A DNA stretch of 64,000 bases from Bacteroidota bacterium. GTDB lineage: Bacteria > Bacteroidota > Bacteroidia > Flavobacteriales > Flavobacteriaceae. Positions 53,881 to 62,639 of the stretch are shown one piece after another. The translations under genes and the position numbers were made by a program. The DNA is taken from contig JAIUNZ010000001.1 of NCBI GenBank assembly GCA_020161455.1, forward strand, positions 1 through 64,000, in the 5' to 3' direction. The notes below the pieces were generated by a model, which was not told where the DNA came from, searched no databases, and saw nothing but the letters and a program-made list of their open reading frames with translations. Within the stretch, counting starts at the first letter, position 1, and the number at the start of each line of letters is the position of its first letter.

Positions 53881-54339
53881 ACAGGAGGCAATAAGTTGGA
53901 GTTTTTTTATCAAGGTATCAATCTTCCAGCGTCTATAGACTATGAACCAGGCAGTCATGGTTATATTGCGTTTAAAATAAAGCCAAAAAACACGGTAGTT
54001 TTAAACGATGTAATCGAGAATACTGCCAACGTCTATTTTGATTACAACTACCCAATAATCACTAATACTGTCAGCACAACGGTTACCGCGTTAAAGAACA
54101 TTAGCTTCGAAAACGCTTCGTTTGGCTTATATCCTAACCCTGCTAAAAATCTATTGAACATAAATATTTCTGATGCAACAGCCTTAAAAACCATTTCAGT
54201 TTATAACTTGGTTGGTCAAAAAATACTATCGTTTAAAGTCGCCAATTCAATTGATGTGAGCGTATTGCCACAAGGAAGTTACTTGCTTACTTTAGAAACT
54301 ATTAATGGAAAAGCGACGCAAAGATTTATTAAATTATAA
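53881..54339 (+). pseudogene. 5'-truncated fragment of a T9SS-secreted DUF7619-type protein
   Basis: About 150 codons match the end of a much larger secreted protein. They begin at GGNKLEFFYQGINLPAS, run through the DUF7619-like segment ending ENTANVYFDYNYPI, and finish with a complete T9SS type A sorting domain (FGLYPNPAKNLLNINIS ... RFIKL). There is no signal peptide and the coding match begins abruptly after a stop at 53875-53877. A TTG at 53896 preceded by AGGAGG (53883-53888) could in theory start translation, but the product would lack an export signal. A decayed remnant is the best reading. Confidence 0.7.
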
Positions 54340-54365
54340 TCCAAGATACGCTTTTGAGTGTTGGT

Positions 54366-55712
54366 TTACAACACCTTTTTTAATTGAAATTTGATTTTCA
54401 TTTCAATTCCGTTGCGCTCAACTTTCATTTGAATAGTTCGTCCTTCTCCCGATTTGAGGAGTTCGTGTATTTTTTGGATTGATAGTCGGTCTGCATTCTT
54501 ATTATTGATACTGATTATTTTATCACCTCTTTTTAACCCTGCAATTTCAGCTTCCGAATTAGGTCTAACACTTAATATCTTGAAAACCGGCACTAAACTA
54601 AAACGCGTTTTTAGACTATTTTGGTAATTTTCGTTTATGGTACCATAATCTGAAGCTCTTGTGTTAGTGTAAATTGTTATTCCATCTTTAGCGGAAGAAT
54701 ATTCTTCTTTTATCCATTGTAGTCCTGTATGCTCTACCTCTATTCCACTCATATTAAAATTAAATGGATCATCAACAGTAACATTGGGTTTGGTGTACAT
54801 AACATTATTAGGATAATCAAAAAAAAGAGTAAATCTAGAAAGTATTTCTCCACCAATTGAACCAACTCTATGATCAACTAAATTGACGCTTTTTGTAGAT
54901 ATTGAATCAGGAAAATTAGTTATTACTTCTTTAAATTGATGACCACCAAATTCGATTTGTTCAATGCGGCTTCTTTTTCCAAACACATCACCATTGAAAC
55001 CTCTTCCTAAAAAATCTTCTAAATAATGATCAGACATTGGAATGAGAACTTTATCTTTATTAAAAACCCACACTGATTCACTATTACCGCTATCAATCAA
55101 TAGCTTAGAGTACTTTTTAACACCCTTGTTTGTAATGGTTTCAAAAACATAAGGTTTGTTAAAATCAATAATGAGAGAATCTTTTTTATAGGTGTTTAAA
55201 AGTTGACGGTAAACTTTGTGTCCTTTTTTATAAACATATATTTTGCGCTTACTATAATCAATTTTTACTAAATTATTCTTAAAAAAATGATAACCCAAAA
55301 TACCGTTAACCGGAATACCAACTTGAGAAGAGAAGTTAAATTCTTGGTCGAGAACTATGTATAAGGAATGATTACTATCAACAAATTGTTTGATGTTAAT
55401 CTCATTTTTGGAAGACTTATAACCATTAATTGCGTCGCTATTACCAAGCCCTTTTAACTTGATAACTTCAACATTATTTAAAGTTAATTCACTATTATCG
55501 TTTACACTAAAGAGAATGGTTTCTTCAACACCTGTATCAAGCAAAAAAGTCAATTCTTCACCATTTAATTTAATTGGAATAAAAACTAGGTTGTTGATTA
55601 ACTTAAAAGGAATAACTACTTTGTTTCTATTCTTTTTAATTTCAAAACCCGATTGAGCATAGTTCGTAAAAGCAATTAGAAAGGCGAATATAAATAATAG
55701 TCTTTTGAGCAT
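54366..55712 (-). CDS. Retropepsin-like aspartyl protease with C-terminal PDZ domain
   Basis: A 448-residue exported protein. Signal peptide 1-19 (ending NYAQ). Two aspartyl-protease-like repeats: D59-T-G in FLLDTGVEETILFS, and DSG in LLIDSGNSESVWVF near residue 207, giving a pseudo-dimeric active site in one chain. A PDZ domain at about 375-440 (VRPNSEAEIAGLKRGDKIISINN). The Bacteroidetes family is common and probably periplasmic; substrates are unknown. Encoded alone, convergent with the pseudogene and divergent from the aminotransferase. Confidence 0.9.
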   Translation of the reverse strand: MLKRLLFIFAFLIAFTNYAQSGFEIKKNRNKVVIPFKLINNLVFIPIKLNGEELTFLLDTGVEETILFSVNDNSELTLNNVEVIKLKGLGNSDAINGYKSSKNEINIKQFVDSNHSLYIVLDQEFNFSSQVGIPVNGILGYHFFKNNLVKIDYSKRKIYVYKKGHKVYRQLLNTYKKDSLIIDFNKPYVFETITNKGVKKYSKLLIDSGNSESVWVFNKDKVLIPMSDHYLEDFLGRGFNGDVFGKRSRIEQIEFGGHQFKEVITNFPDSISTKSVNLVDHRVGSIGGEILSRFTLFFDYPNNVMYTKPNVTVDDPFNFNMSGIEVEHTGLQWIKEEYSSAKDGITIYTNTRASDYGTINENYQNSLKTRFSLVPVFKILSVRPNSEAEIAGLKRGDKIISINNKNADRLSIQKIHELLKSGEGRTIQMKVERNGIEMKIKFQLKKVL

Positions 55713-55842
55713 TAAATTAATTTTTTATAAAATTAATAATAATTCTATAACAATTAGATTTATTAACATCGTTTAAAGGTAGTATTTGATTTTTTTAAAC
55801 GCTAAAAAAAGTGCAAATTTGCAGAATCAAATTTTTGAAATC

Positions 55843-57039
55843 ATGCCAAGAATATCTAAAAAAGGGCAATGGATGCCTGAATCACCAATTAGAAAGTTAG
55901 TTCCTTATGCCGAAATGGCAAAAAAGAAAGGACATAAAGTATATCATTTAAATATTGGACAACCCGACATCAAAACGCCAAAATGCGCTATAGATGCGGT
56001 AAAAAATACTGATATTACAGTGTTAGAATACAGTCATTCTGCAGGGTTCGAAAGTTATAGAAAAAAACTTTCTGCATATTATCAAACCCATGGACTACCC
56101 GTTGAAACAGAAGATATCATCATTACAACTGGTGGCTCCGAAGCTCTGATGTTTGCAATAGGAAGCACTATGGATCATGGAGAAGAAATTATCATTCCTG
56201 AACCATTCTATGCCAACTATAATGGTTTTGCTACAGCTTCAGGAGTAACCGTTGTTCCTGTAACTACTAACTTGGAAAATAACTTTGAGCTGCCGCCTAT
56301 ATCGGAATTTGAAGTTTTAATTACTCCAAAAACTAAAGCAATATTAATTTGTAACCCAGGAAATCCAACGGGAAGATTATATACTTATGAAGAAATTGTG
56401 CTTTTGGCAGAGATTGTTAAAAAGCATGATTTGTTCTTGATTGCTGATGAAGTTTACAGAGAATTTGTGTATGATGTTAATGAGAAACATTTTTCGGTTT
56501 TAAATATTGAAGGCATTGAACAAAATGCCATCATGATTGATTCGGTTTCAAAACGTTTTAGTATGTGTGGTGCACGTATTGGATGTATTGTTTCAAAAAA
56601 CAAAGAGGTAATGGAAGCTGCCATGAAGTTTGCACAAGCAAGGCTTTCTCCTCCAACATTTGCTCAAATTGCCAGTGAAGCTGCTTTAGAAACTCCTCAA
56701 AGTTATTTTGATGAAGTGACTATTGAATATAAAAGCCGCAGAGATACTTTGGTAAGAGAATTAAATAAAATTGAAGGAATTGAAGTAGGTGTTCCGAGTG
56801 GTGCTTTTTATTGTATAGCACGATTGCCAGTAGAAAATGCTGACGATTTTGCTCGTTGGTTGTTGGAATCTTATGACAGCAATGGCGAAACAGTAATGAT
56901 TGCTCCGGCTGAAGGTTTTTATTCTACTCAAGGATTAGGATTGGACGAAGTGCGCATTGCTTATGTTCTTAAGAATGAAGATTTAATTCGCTCAGTAGAG
57001 ATATTGAAAGAAGCATTGAAAGTATATAAAGCAAGGTAA
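55843..57039 (+). CDS. Class I/II pyridoxal-phosphate aminotransferase
   Basis: A 398-residue fold-type I aminotransferase, started at ATG 55843 (MPRISKKGQWMPESPIRKL); the frame opened at 55786 uses a non-ATG codon and adds 19 spacer-encoded residues. PLP contacts are visible in NPGNPTGRLYTYEEI and ADEVYREFVYD, and the Schiff-base Lys in DSVSKRFSMCGARIG. The family includes aspartate and aromatic aminotransferases; substrate cannot be fixed. Confidence 0.9.
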   Translation: MPRISKKGQWMPESPIRKLVPYAEMAKKKGHKVYHLNIGQPDIKTPKCAIDAVKNTDITVLEYSHSAGFESYRKKLSAYYQTHGLPVETEDIIITTGGSEALMFAIGSTMDHGEEIIIPEPFYANYNGFATASGVTVVPVTTNLENNFELPPISEFEVLITPKTKAILICNPGNPTGRLYTYEEIVLLAEIVKKHDLFLIADEVYREFVYDVNEKHFSVLNIEGIEQNAIMIDSVSKRFSMCGARIGCIVSKNKEVMEAAMKFAQARLSPPTFAQIASEAALETPQSYFDEVTIEYKSRRDTLVRELNKIEGIEVGVPSGAFYCIARLPVENADDFARWLLESYDSNGETVMIAPAEGFYSTQGLGLDEVRIAYVLKNEDLIRSVEILKEALKVYKAR

Positions 57040-57060
57040 TTTCTACTTAAAAACATTAAG

Positions 57061-57088
57061 AAACCTTCTCAAATGAGAAGGTTTTTTG
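57061..57088 (+). terminator. Terminator after the aminotransferase gene
   Basis: AAACCTTCTC (57061-57070), loop AAAT, GAGAAGGTTT (57075-57084), then T. Confidence 0.9.
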
Positions 57089-57239
57089 TTTCTAAGACAA
57101 ATAAAAATCATTGGGTTACCCTACATAAATAGAGATTGTATAAAGTTCAATTTTCGTCCGCAAAAAGTGTGCAAAATTGTTCAGTTATTTCCGACAGATG
57201 TATAAAATTAATTTCAATACATCATCACCAAAAACAACA

Positions 57240-57263
57240 AAACCCCACTATTAGTGAGGCTTT
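57240..57263 (-). terminator. Terminator of the tRNA cluster
   Basis: On the minus strand CCTCAC pairs with GTGGGG around the loop TAATA (plus strand about 57243-57259), followed by TTTTGTTG. It lies 8-30 bases past the tRNA-Arg 3' end. Confidence 0.65.
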
Positions 57264-57270
57264 AAACTTG

Positions 57271-57344
57271 TGATCTCAGAAGGATTCGAACCTTCGACCT
57301 ACTGCTTAGAAGGCAGTTGCTCTATCCAGCTGAGCTATGAGACC
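57271..57344 (-). tRNA. tRNA-Arg (anticodon TCT)
   Basis: 74-nt cloverleaf on the minus strand. Acceptor GGTCTCA pairs with TGAGATC, discriminator A. Anticodon stem ACTGC/GCAGT with loop CTTCTAA gives TCT. The T-loop GTTCGAATC is canonical. CCA is not encoded. Confidence 0.95.
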
Positions 57345-57354
57345 ATTTTTTTTG

Positions 57355-57429
57355 TCGGGGTGGCAGGATTCGAACCTGCGACCTCCTGCTCCCAAAGCAG
57401 GCGCGATAACCGGGCTACGCTACACCCCG
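57355..57429 (-). tRNA. tRNA-Pro (anticodon TGG)
   Basis: 75-nt cloverleaf on the minus strand. Acceptor CGGGGTG pairs with CACCCCG, discriminator A. Anticodon stem CCTGC/GCAGG with loop TTTGGGA gives TGG. T-loop GTTCGAATC. It lies 33 bases after tRNA-Ser and 10 before tRNA-Arg. Confidence 0.95.
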
Positions 57430-57462
57430 TGTATTTATTATTAGGTTACACTTCCTAAAAAG

Positions 57463-57546
57463 CGGAGAGACAGGGACTCGAACCCTGGCGACAGTTACCC
57501 GTCGACAGATTAGCAATCTGCTCCATTACCGCTCTGGCACCTCTCC
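57463..57546 (-). tRNA. tRNA-Ser (anticodon GCT)
   Basis: 84-nt class II tRNA with a long variable arm (GTCGACGGGTAACTGTCGCC region). Acceptor GGAGAGG pairs with TCTCTCC, discriminator G as expected for Ser. Anticodon stem CAGA/TCTG with loop TTGCTAA gives GCT. T-loop GTTCGAGTC. Confidence 0.95.
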
Positions 57547-57591
57547 TATATTTTCAATCTTTGATAAGAACTTTTTTTCTTAAAGCGGTTG

Positions 57592-57622
57592 CAAATGTAC
57601 TTTATCATTCTATAATTTACAA
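57592..57622 (-). promoter_or_regulatory. Predicted promoter of the tRNA-Ser/Pro/Arg cluster
   Basis: On the minus strand TTG (57622-57620), 20 bases, TACATTTG (57599-57592): TTG-N20-TANNTTTG. The tRNA-Ser 5' end is at 57546, leaving a short leader for RNase P processing. Confidence 0.65.
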
Positions 57623-57799
57623 CTATTTCATTTCTTTTTTTGCAGTTAATTTTAATTTTATATTGAATGTTTTAAAATTCAATGAAATAGAATAGTATTT
57701 GATTTTTTTATCCGCTTAAAAAAGATATTAATTTGCCTAACAATTCCATATATTGCAATAAAAGATTAGTTTTGCAGTACAATAAAACTAAACTATACC

Positions 57800-58978
57800 A
57801 TGAATAAAAAAGTTGTAATCGTATCGGCTGTAAGAACTCCAATTGGAAGTTTTATGGGTTCTTTGTCTTCTATTTCTGCTACTCAATTAGGAGCTATTGC
57901 AATAAAAGGAGCCTTAAATAAAATAAATCTTGATCCTAAATTGGTTGATGAAGTGTTAATGGGTAATGTAGTTCAAGCAGGTGTTGGACAAGCACCAGCA
58001 ACGCAAGCATCCATTCTCTCAGGAATCCCTAGCTCAGTTCCTTCAACAACAATAAATAAAGTATGTGCTTCTGGAATGAAAGCTGTAATACAAGGTGCTC
58101 AAGCTATCATGACAGGTGACGCCGAAATTGTTGTCGCTGGTGGGATGGAAAACATGAGTTTGATTCCACATTATGTCCATTTAAGAAATGGTGTGAAGTT
58201 TGGTCCAACTTCCTTAGTCGATGGTATGCAAAAAGATGGATTAACAGATGCTTACGACAATAACGCCATGGGTGTTTGTGCCGATTTATGTGCATCCGAA
58301 TACAATATTTCTCGTGAAGAGCAAGATGCTTATGCCATTCAATCCTACGAACGTTCTGCAAAAGCTTGGGATGAAGGAAAATTTGACAAAGAAGTTGTTC
58401 CAGTAGAGATTCCGCAACGTCGTGGAGATGCTATTATTTTTTCTAAAGATGAAGAATATAGTAATGTAAAGTTGGACAAAATACCTACTTTGAATGCTGT
58501 TTTTACTAAAGATGGGACAGTTACAGCTGCCAATGCTTCTACTATTAATGATGGTGCTGCTGCTTTAGTATTGATGAGCGAAGAAAAAGCAAAAACTTTA
58601 GGATTAAAACCTTTGGCATATATAAAATCATATGCAGATGCAGCACAAGAACCGAAATGGTTTACCACAGCACCTGCAAAAGCATTACCAAAAGCGTTAG
58701 ACAAAGCTGGTATTTCACTTTCTGATGTAGATTTCTTTGAGTTTAATGAAGCTTTTGCTGTTGTTGGTTTAGCAAATGCTAAAATTTTAGGTTTAGACAA
58801 TGCTAAAGTCAATGTAAATGGTGGTGCAATTTCTCTTGGTCATCCCCTAGGTTGTTCTGGAGCTAGAATTATTGTTACATTATTAAATGTGCTAGAACAA
58901 AACAACGCAAAAATTGGAGCAGCAGCAATCTGTAACGGTGGTGGAGGTGCTTCTGCAATAGTCATTGAAAGAGCTTAA
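57800..58978 (+). CDS. Acetyl-CoA C-acetyltransferase (thiolase, AtoB type)
   Basis: A 392-residue thiolase, distinct from the one in the fad operon. The nucleophilic Cys is in NKVCASGMKAV, the His in NGGAISLGHPLGCSGAR, and the second Cys in AAICNGGGGASAIV. It probably interconverts acetyl-CoA and acetoacetyl-CoA; direction is not readable from sequence. Single gene in front of the NlpC/P60 gene. Confidence 0.92.
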   Translation: MNKKVVIVSAVRTPIGSFMGSLSSISATQLGAIAIKGALNKINLDPKLVDEVLMGNVVQAGVGQAPATQASILSGIPSSVPSTTINKVCASGMKAVIQGAQAIMTGDAEIVVAGGMENMSLIPHYVHLRNGVKFGPTSLVDGMQKDGLTDAYDNNAMGVCADLCASEYNISREEQDAYAIQSYERSAKAWDEGKFDKEVVPVEIPQRRGDAIIFSKDEEYSNVKLDKIPTLNAVFTKDGTVTAANASTINDGAAALVLMSEEKAKTLGLKPLAYIKSYADAAQEPKWFTTAPAKALPKALDKAGISLSDVDFFEFNEAFAVVGLANAKILGLDNAKVNVNGGAISLGHPLGCSGARIIVTLLNVLEQNNAKIGAAAICNGGGGASAIVIERA

Positions 58979-59065
58979 AAAATTATAAGTTATGCGTTAT
59001 AAATTTTTAAGTTTATGATACTTTGCAATTTTTAACTCATAATTCAAAACTCATAATTCTATTAA
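58979..59065. repeat. Short ATAACTCAT / AATTATAAGTT inverted units
   Basis: AAATTATAAGTTATGCGTTATAAATTT-type units at 58980-59007 face AACTCATAATTCAAAACTCATAATT at 59034-59058, in inverted orientation. Same architecture as the other intergenic short-repeat spacers, with a different unit. Confidence 0.7.
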
Positions 59066-59827
59066 ATGTTTGCCATTTGTAATTTAGCGATTATTCCTTT
59101 ACGTGCTGAACCTAGTGATAGAAGCGAAATCGTTTCTCAAATTTTGTTTGGAGAACATTTTGAAATTTTAGAACAGCAAAAACAATGGTCTAAAATCAAA
59201 TTGCATTTTGACAACTACGAAGGCTGGGTAGATAGCAAACAATACCAATTCATTTCGGAAAAGAATTATAAGAAACTTTCTAACGATGGTATTATTCTAA
59301 ATTCAGATTTAGTGGAATATGTAACCAGTGCTAACAATGTACTTGTTCCTATTACTTTAGGAGCATCATTATCGTTTTTAAATCATGATGATATAAATGT
59401 TAACCAATTTGAATTTGAAGGATTACGCGTTAGTGGAATAAAACCAAAAAAGGAAATTGTAAAAACTTCTTTTATGTATTTGAATGCACCTTATCTTTGG
59501 GGCGGAAAAACACCATTTGGAATTGATTGTTCTGGGTTTACACAAATGGTTTATAAATTGAACGGCTATATTTTACTTCGAGATGCTTCGCAACAAGCCT
59601 CACAAGGTGAAGCTTTGAGTTTTATTGAAGAAAGTGAGCCTGGTGATTTAGCTTTTTTTGACAATGAAGATGGCAACATCATCCATGTAGGCATCATAAT
59701 GGAAGACAATTATATAATTCACGCAAGCGGAAAAGTACGCATAGACCGATTAGACCACCTTGGCATCTACAACGCTGAACAAAACAGACACACGCATAGA
59801 TTGAGAGTAATTAAAAAGATAGTATAA
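59066..59827 (+). CDS. NlpC/P60 (C40) peptidase with N-terminal SH3-like domain
   Basis: A 253-residue cysteine peptidase. Residues ~5-65 form a bacterial SH3-like domain (CNLAIIPLRAEPSDRSEIVSQ) thought to bind cell-wall peptides. The catalytic domain has Cys in PFGIDCSGFTQMVY and His in NIIHVGIIMEDNYIIHASG. It should cleave peptide stems in murein. No signal peptide is visible, so it may act on recycled muropeptides in the cytoplasm or leave by another route. Confidence 0.9.
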   Translation: MFAICNLAIIPLRAEPSDRSEIVSQILFGEHFEILEQQKQWSKIKLHFDNYEGWVDSKQYQFISEKNYKKLSNDGIILNSDLVEYVTSANNVLVPITLGASLSFLNHDDINVNQFEFEGLRVSGIKPKKEIVKTSFMYLNAPYLWGGKTPFGIDCSGFTQMVYKLNGYILLRDASQQASQGEALSFIEESEPGDLAFFDNEDGNIIHVGIIMEDNYIIHASGKVRIDRLDHLGIYNAEQNRHTHRLRVIKKIV

Positions 59828-59850
59828 TTTCCAATATAAAACCAAAAAGT

Positions 59851-59880
59851 AAAACCCTCATCAATCGATAAGGGTTTTTG
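59851..59880. terminator. Bidirectional terminator
   Basis: AAAACCCT (59851-59858) pairs with AGGGTTTT (59871-59878), with T following; it separates convergent genes ending at 59827 and 59897. Confidence 0.82.
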
Positions 59881-59896
59881 TATTGTAGATAGAAAA

Positions 59897-62584
59897 CTAC
59901 TCTAAAGACAAAGTGATTTGTCCATCGTCGTCTAGCTCTGTTTGAATATCGTCGGAAACATTGTTTTCACCAGAAACTTCCATTTCTTCGGGTGCTTCTT
60001 CTTCGGGTTCTTCATAGAGTAACGGCTCCAAAAGGTTGACTTGTTTTAGTTTCTCGGTAGTCAATTGGTTTCCTAATGCTTTAATTCCTTTGACCGCGAT
60101 GAATTCTTCTATATTAATGCTTTGATTTTCTTTTTGAATGCCTTTTACTTTGGCAAAAACAAGTTCAGCCATTGGAAGCCAATCGGTAGAAACAATTTCT
60201 AGTTGCGATTTATCATGTTCGGATATGAAGATTTCTTCTTTGTTTTCGTTTTCAACCAAGAAGCGTTTTACATAGTAGCGTTCTTTTTCGCCATCAAAAT
60301 ATATGCAGGAAATAGGTTTCTTAGGGTTCCATTTTTCCAATACAATCATGTCTTCTTCAAAATGGGTTGTCAACTCGGGAATGATGGTTTTTAGTTTTCC
60401 CGATTGGTTGATGATTAGCAGTCGGTCATTTGGTCTGAATTCGCCCAACAACTCTCCTCTTCCATCTACATTTAATCGTTGCACGGTATCGTCGAACCAT
60501 ACTTTTCGTGGGCGCAAAGTTGAAATTCCTTTTTCTTTAAGTTCTATTTTTTTAATTGGATATTTGGAAACAGTATTTCCTCGGGAAGCACGTCCTTTGA
60601 TAGCAATATCGGCAAAATCAACATCCCATTTTAATTTCTTAATGTTGCCGACTTGTCGTAATAATATGGTAACGGTTTCGGCTTCTCCATTTGGATTGAA
60701 CGAAAAATACAATACTTGCGAACCTGGTTTTTCTTGGGTTAAATCGTAAAACTTATCACGCGTTACACCCGATACATTAAATCGTTTGATGAATGTAGAG
60801 CCATTTTTACCATCGCGATAAATCATGTTATAAATGGTTCGTTTGTCGTTTTTATCAAAAACAGCAATGTGTATAATGTCTTTGCCCACAAATTTTTTGT
60901 CGTCCACTTTGGCTACCATCATTTTTCCGTCGCGAAGGAAGACAATTACGTCGTCTATGTCCGAACAATCGGCAACGTATTCGTCTTTCTTTAACCCTGT
61001 TCCGAAGAAACCTTCTTCCCTATTTACGTATAGTTTTGTATTTCTTAAAACAACTTTTGTCGCTTCAATAGTATCAAAGCTTCGCAATTCTGTTTGACGT
61101 TCTCTACCTTTTCCGTATTTGTCTTTTAATTTTTGGAAAAAGTCTATTGCAAAGTCGATAATATGGTCTAAATGATATTTTACTTGTTCCATTTCAGCTT
61201 CCAACTTGGCAATAGCATCATCTGCCTTATCCGAATCGAAGCGAGTGATACGTATCATTGGGATTTGTGTCAATTTCTGTAAATCTTCATCATTAATTTC
61301 ACGAACAAATGATTTAAGAAATGGTTTAAATCGATCGTACATATAAACATAAAGTGATTCTCTATCGGAATACAATTTGAAGTCGATGTACATTTCTTCT
61401 CGAATGAAGATTTTCTCCAATGTAGAAAAATGCCACTTGTTTTCTAACTCGTCCAATTGAATTTCCAACTCACGTTTAAGTAAATCAACTGTTCGGTTAG
61501 TTGATATTATCAACATATCGGTAACTCCGATAAACAACGGTTTATGGTTTTCAATGACACAGCCCAATGGTGCAACTGATGTTTCGCAAGCTGTAAAGGC
61601 ATACAAAGCGTCAATCGTTTTATCTGGAGAAACACCTGGCGGAAGGTGAATTAGAATTTCAACTTCGGCAGCTGTATTGTCTTCAATCTTTTTGATTTTT
61701 ATTTTCCCTTTATCATTGGCTTTCAAAATACTATCTATCAAAGTAGAAGTATTGGTTGAAAAAGGAATTTGGGTGATGACCAAAGATTGTTTGTCTAATT
61801 GTGCAATTTTTGCCCGCACGCGAACTCTTCCACCACGCATTCCATCGTTGTAGTTGGAAACATCGGCAATTCCCGCGGTTGGAAAATCAGGAAATAAGGT
61901 AAACGATTTTCCTTTCAACACTTTAATGGAGCAATCGATTAGTTCATTGAAATTGTGCGGTAATATTTTGGTAGATAAACCAACAGCAATACCTTCGGCA
62001 CCTTGCGCCAACAATAGCGGAAACTTAACCGGAAGATTTATTGGTTCGGCACGACGACCATCGTAGGACATTCCCCATTCGGTGATTTTTGGTGAATACA
62101 ACACATCATGACCAAATTTGGAAATACGCGCTTCTATGTAACGAGAAGCTGCAGCGCTATCGCCCGTGAGGATGTTTCCCCAGTTTCCTTGCATGTCGAT
62201 AATCAAATCTTTTTGACCAATTTGAACCATCGCATCGCCAATACTCGCATCACCGTGTGGATGGTACTGCATGGTATGCCCAACGATATTGGCTACTTTG
62301 TTGTATCGACCATCATCAAGTTCTTTCATCGAGTGCATGATTCGACGTTGTACTGGTTTGAAGCCGTCTTCAATAGCAGGAACAGCACGTTCTAGAATTA
62401 CATAGGAGGCATAGTCCAAAAACCAATCTTTGTACATTCCTGTAACTTTGGTAATGGTTTCTTCTGGGTTTTCATCTACTTCATAGAAATGATGTCCTGA
62501 TGTTTTTATTTCATCAAAACCATGGCTTTCTTGTTCTTGATTTTCCTCTTCTGGGTTTATGTTGTCTTCTTCTTCGTCTTTCAT
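59897..62584 (-). CDS. parC: DNA topoisomerase IV subunit A
   Basis: An 895-residue type IIA topoisomerase subunit. An acidic ~40-residue N-terminal leader precedes the winged-helix/tower domain. Catalytic Tyr149 is in AASRYIEAR. The quinolone-pocket helix reads HPHGDASIGDAM (residues 108-119), with Ala113 at the place of E. coli ParC Ser80. The C-terminal beta-pinwheel follows, then a strongly acidic tail (EEPEEEAPEEM...). It decatenates daughter chromosomes with ParE. It starts 55 bases after parE in the same unit. Confidence 0.95.
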   Translation of the reverse strand: MKDEEEDNINPEEENQEQESHGFDEIKTSGHHFYEVDENPEETITKVTGMYKDWFLDYASYVILERAVPAIEDGFKPVQRRIMHSMKELDDGRYNKVANIVGHTMQYHPHGDASIGDAMVQIGQKDLIIDMQGNWGNILTGDSAAASRYIEARISKFGHDVLYSPKITEWGMSYDGRRAEPINLPVKFPLLLAQGAEGIAVGLSTKILPHNFNELIDCSIKVLKGKSFTLFPDFPTAGIADVSNYNDGMRGGRVRVRAKIAQLDKQSLVITQIPFSTNTSTLIDSILKANDKGKIKIKKIEDNTAAEVEILIHLPPGVSPDKTIDALYAFTACETSVAPLGCVIENHKPLFIGVTDMLIISTNRTVDLLKRELEIQLDELENKWHFSTLEKIFIREEMYIDFKLYSDRESLYVYMYDRFKPFLKSFVREINDEDLQKLTQIPMIRITRFDSDKADDAIAKLEAEMEQVKYHLDHIIDFAIDFFQKLKDKYGKGRERQTELRSFDTIEATKVVLRNTKLYVNREEGFFGTGLKKDEYVADCSDIDDVIVFLRDGKMMVAKVDDKKFVGKDIIHIAVFDKNDKRTIYNMIYRDGKNGSTFIKRFNVSGVTRDKFYDLTQEKPGSQVLYFSFNPNGEAETVTILLRQVGNIKKLKWDVDFADIAIKGRASRGNTVSKYPIKKIELKEKGISTLRPRKVWFDDTVQRLNVDGRGELLGEFRPNDRLLIINQSGKLKTIIPELTTHFEEDMIVLEKWNPKKPISCIYFDGEKERYYVKRFLVENENKEEIFISEHDKSQLEIVSTDWLPMAELVFAKVKGIQKENQSINIEEFIAVKGIKALGNQLTTEKLKQVNLLEPLLYEEPEEEAPEEMEVSGENNVSDDIQTELDDDGQITLSLE

Positions 62585-62639
62585 TTATGCTGAATAATTA
62601 CTGCGTCAGTCGCTACATTCGTGTCATTGTTTTTTTAAT

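Noticed and set aside
57270-57458. Plus-strand 62-codon open frame reading GFEPSTYCLEG...GVAGFEPATSCSQS
   Set aside because: It is the well-known false protein produced by translating the antisense of tRNA genes; tRNA-Arg and tRNA-Pro fully explain it.
58345-58812. 155-codon minus-strand frame opposite the thiolase
   Set aside because: Antisense shadow of a highly conserved enzyme; no start context and no family.
60303-60749. 148-codon plus-strand frame opposite parC
   Set aside because: Antisense shadow of the ParC C-terminal domain.
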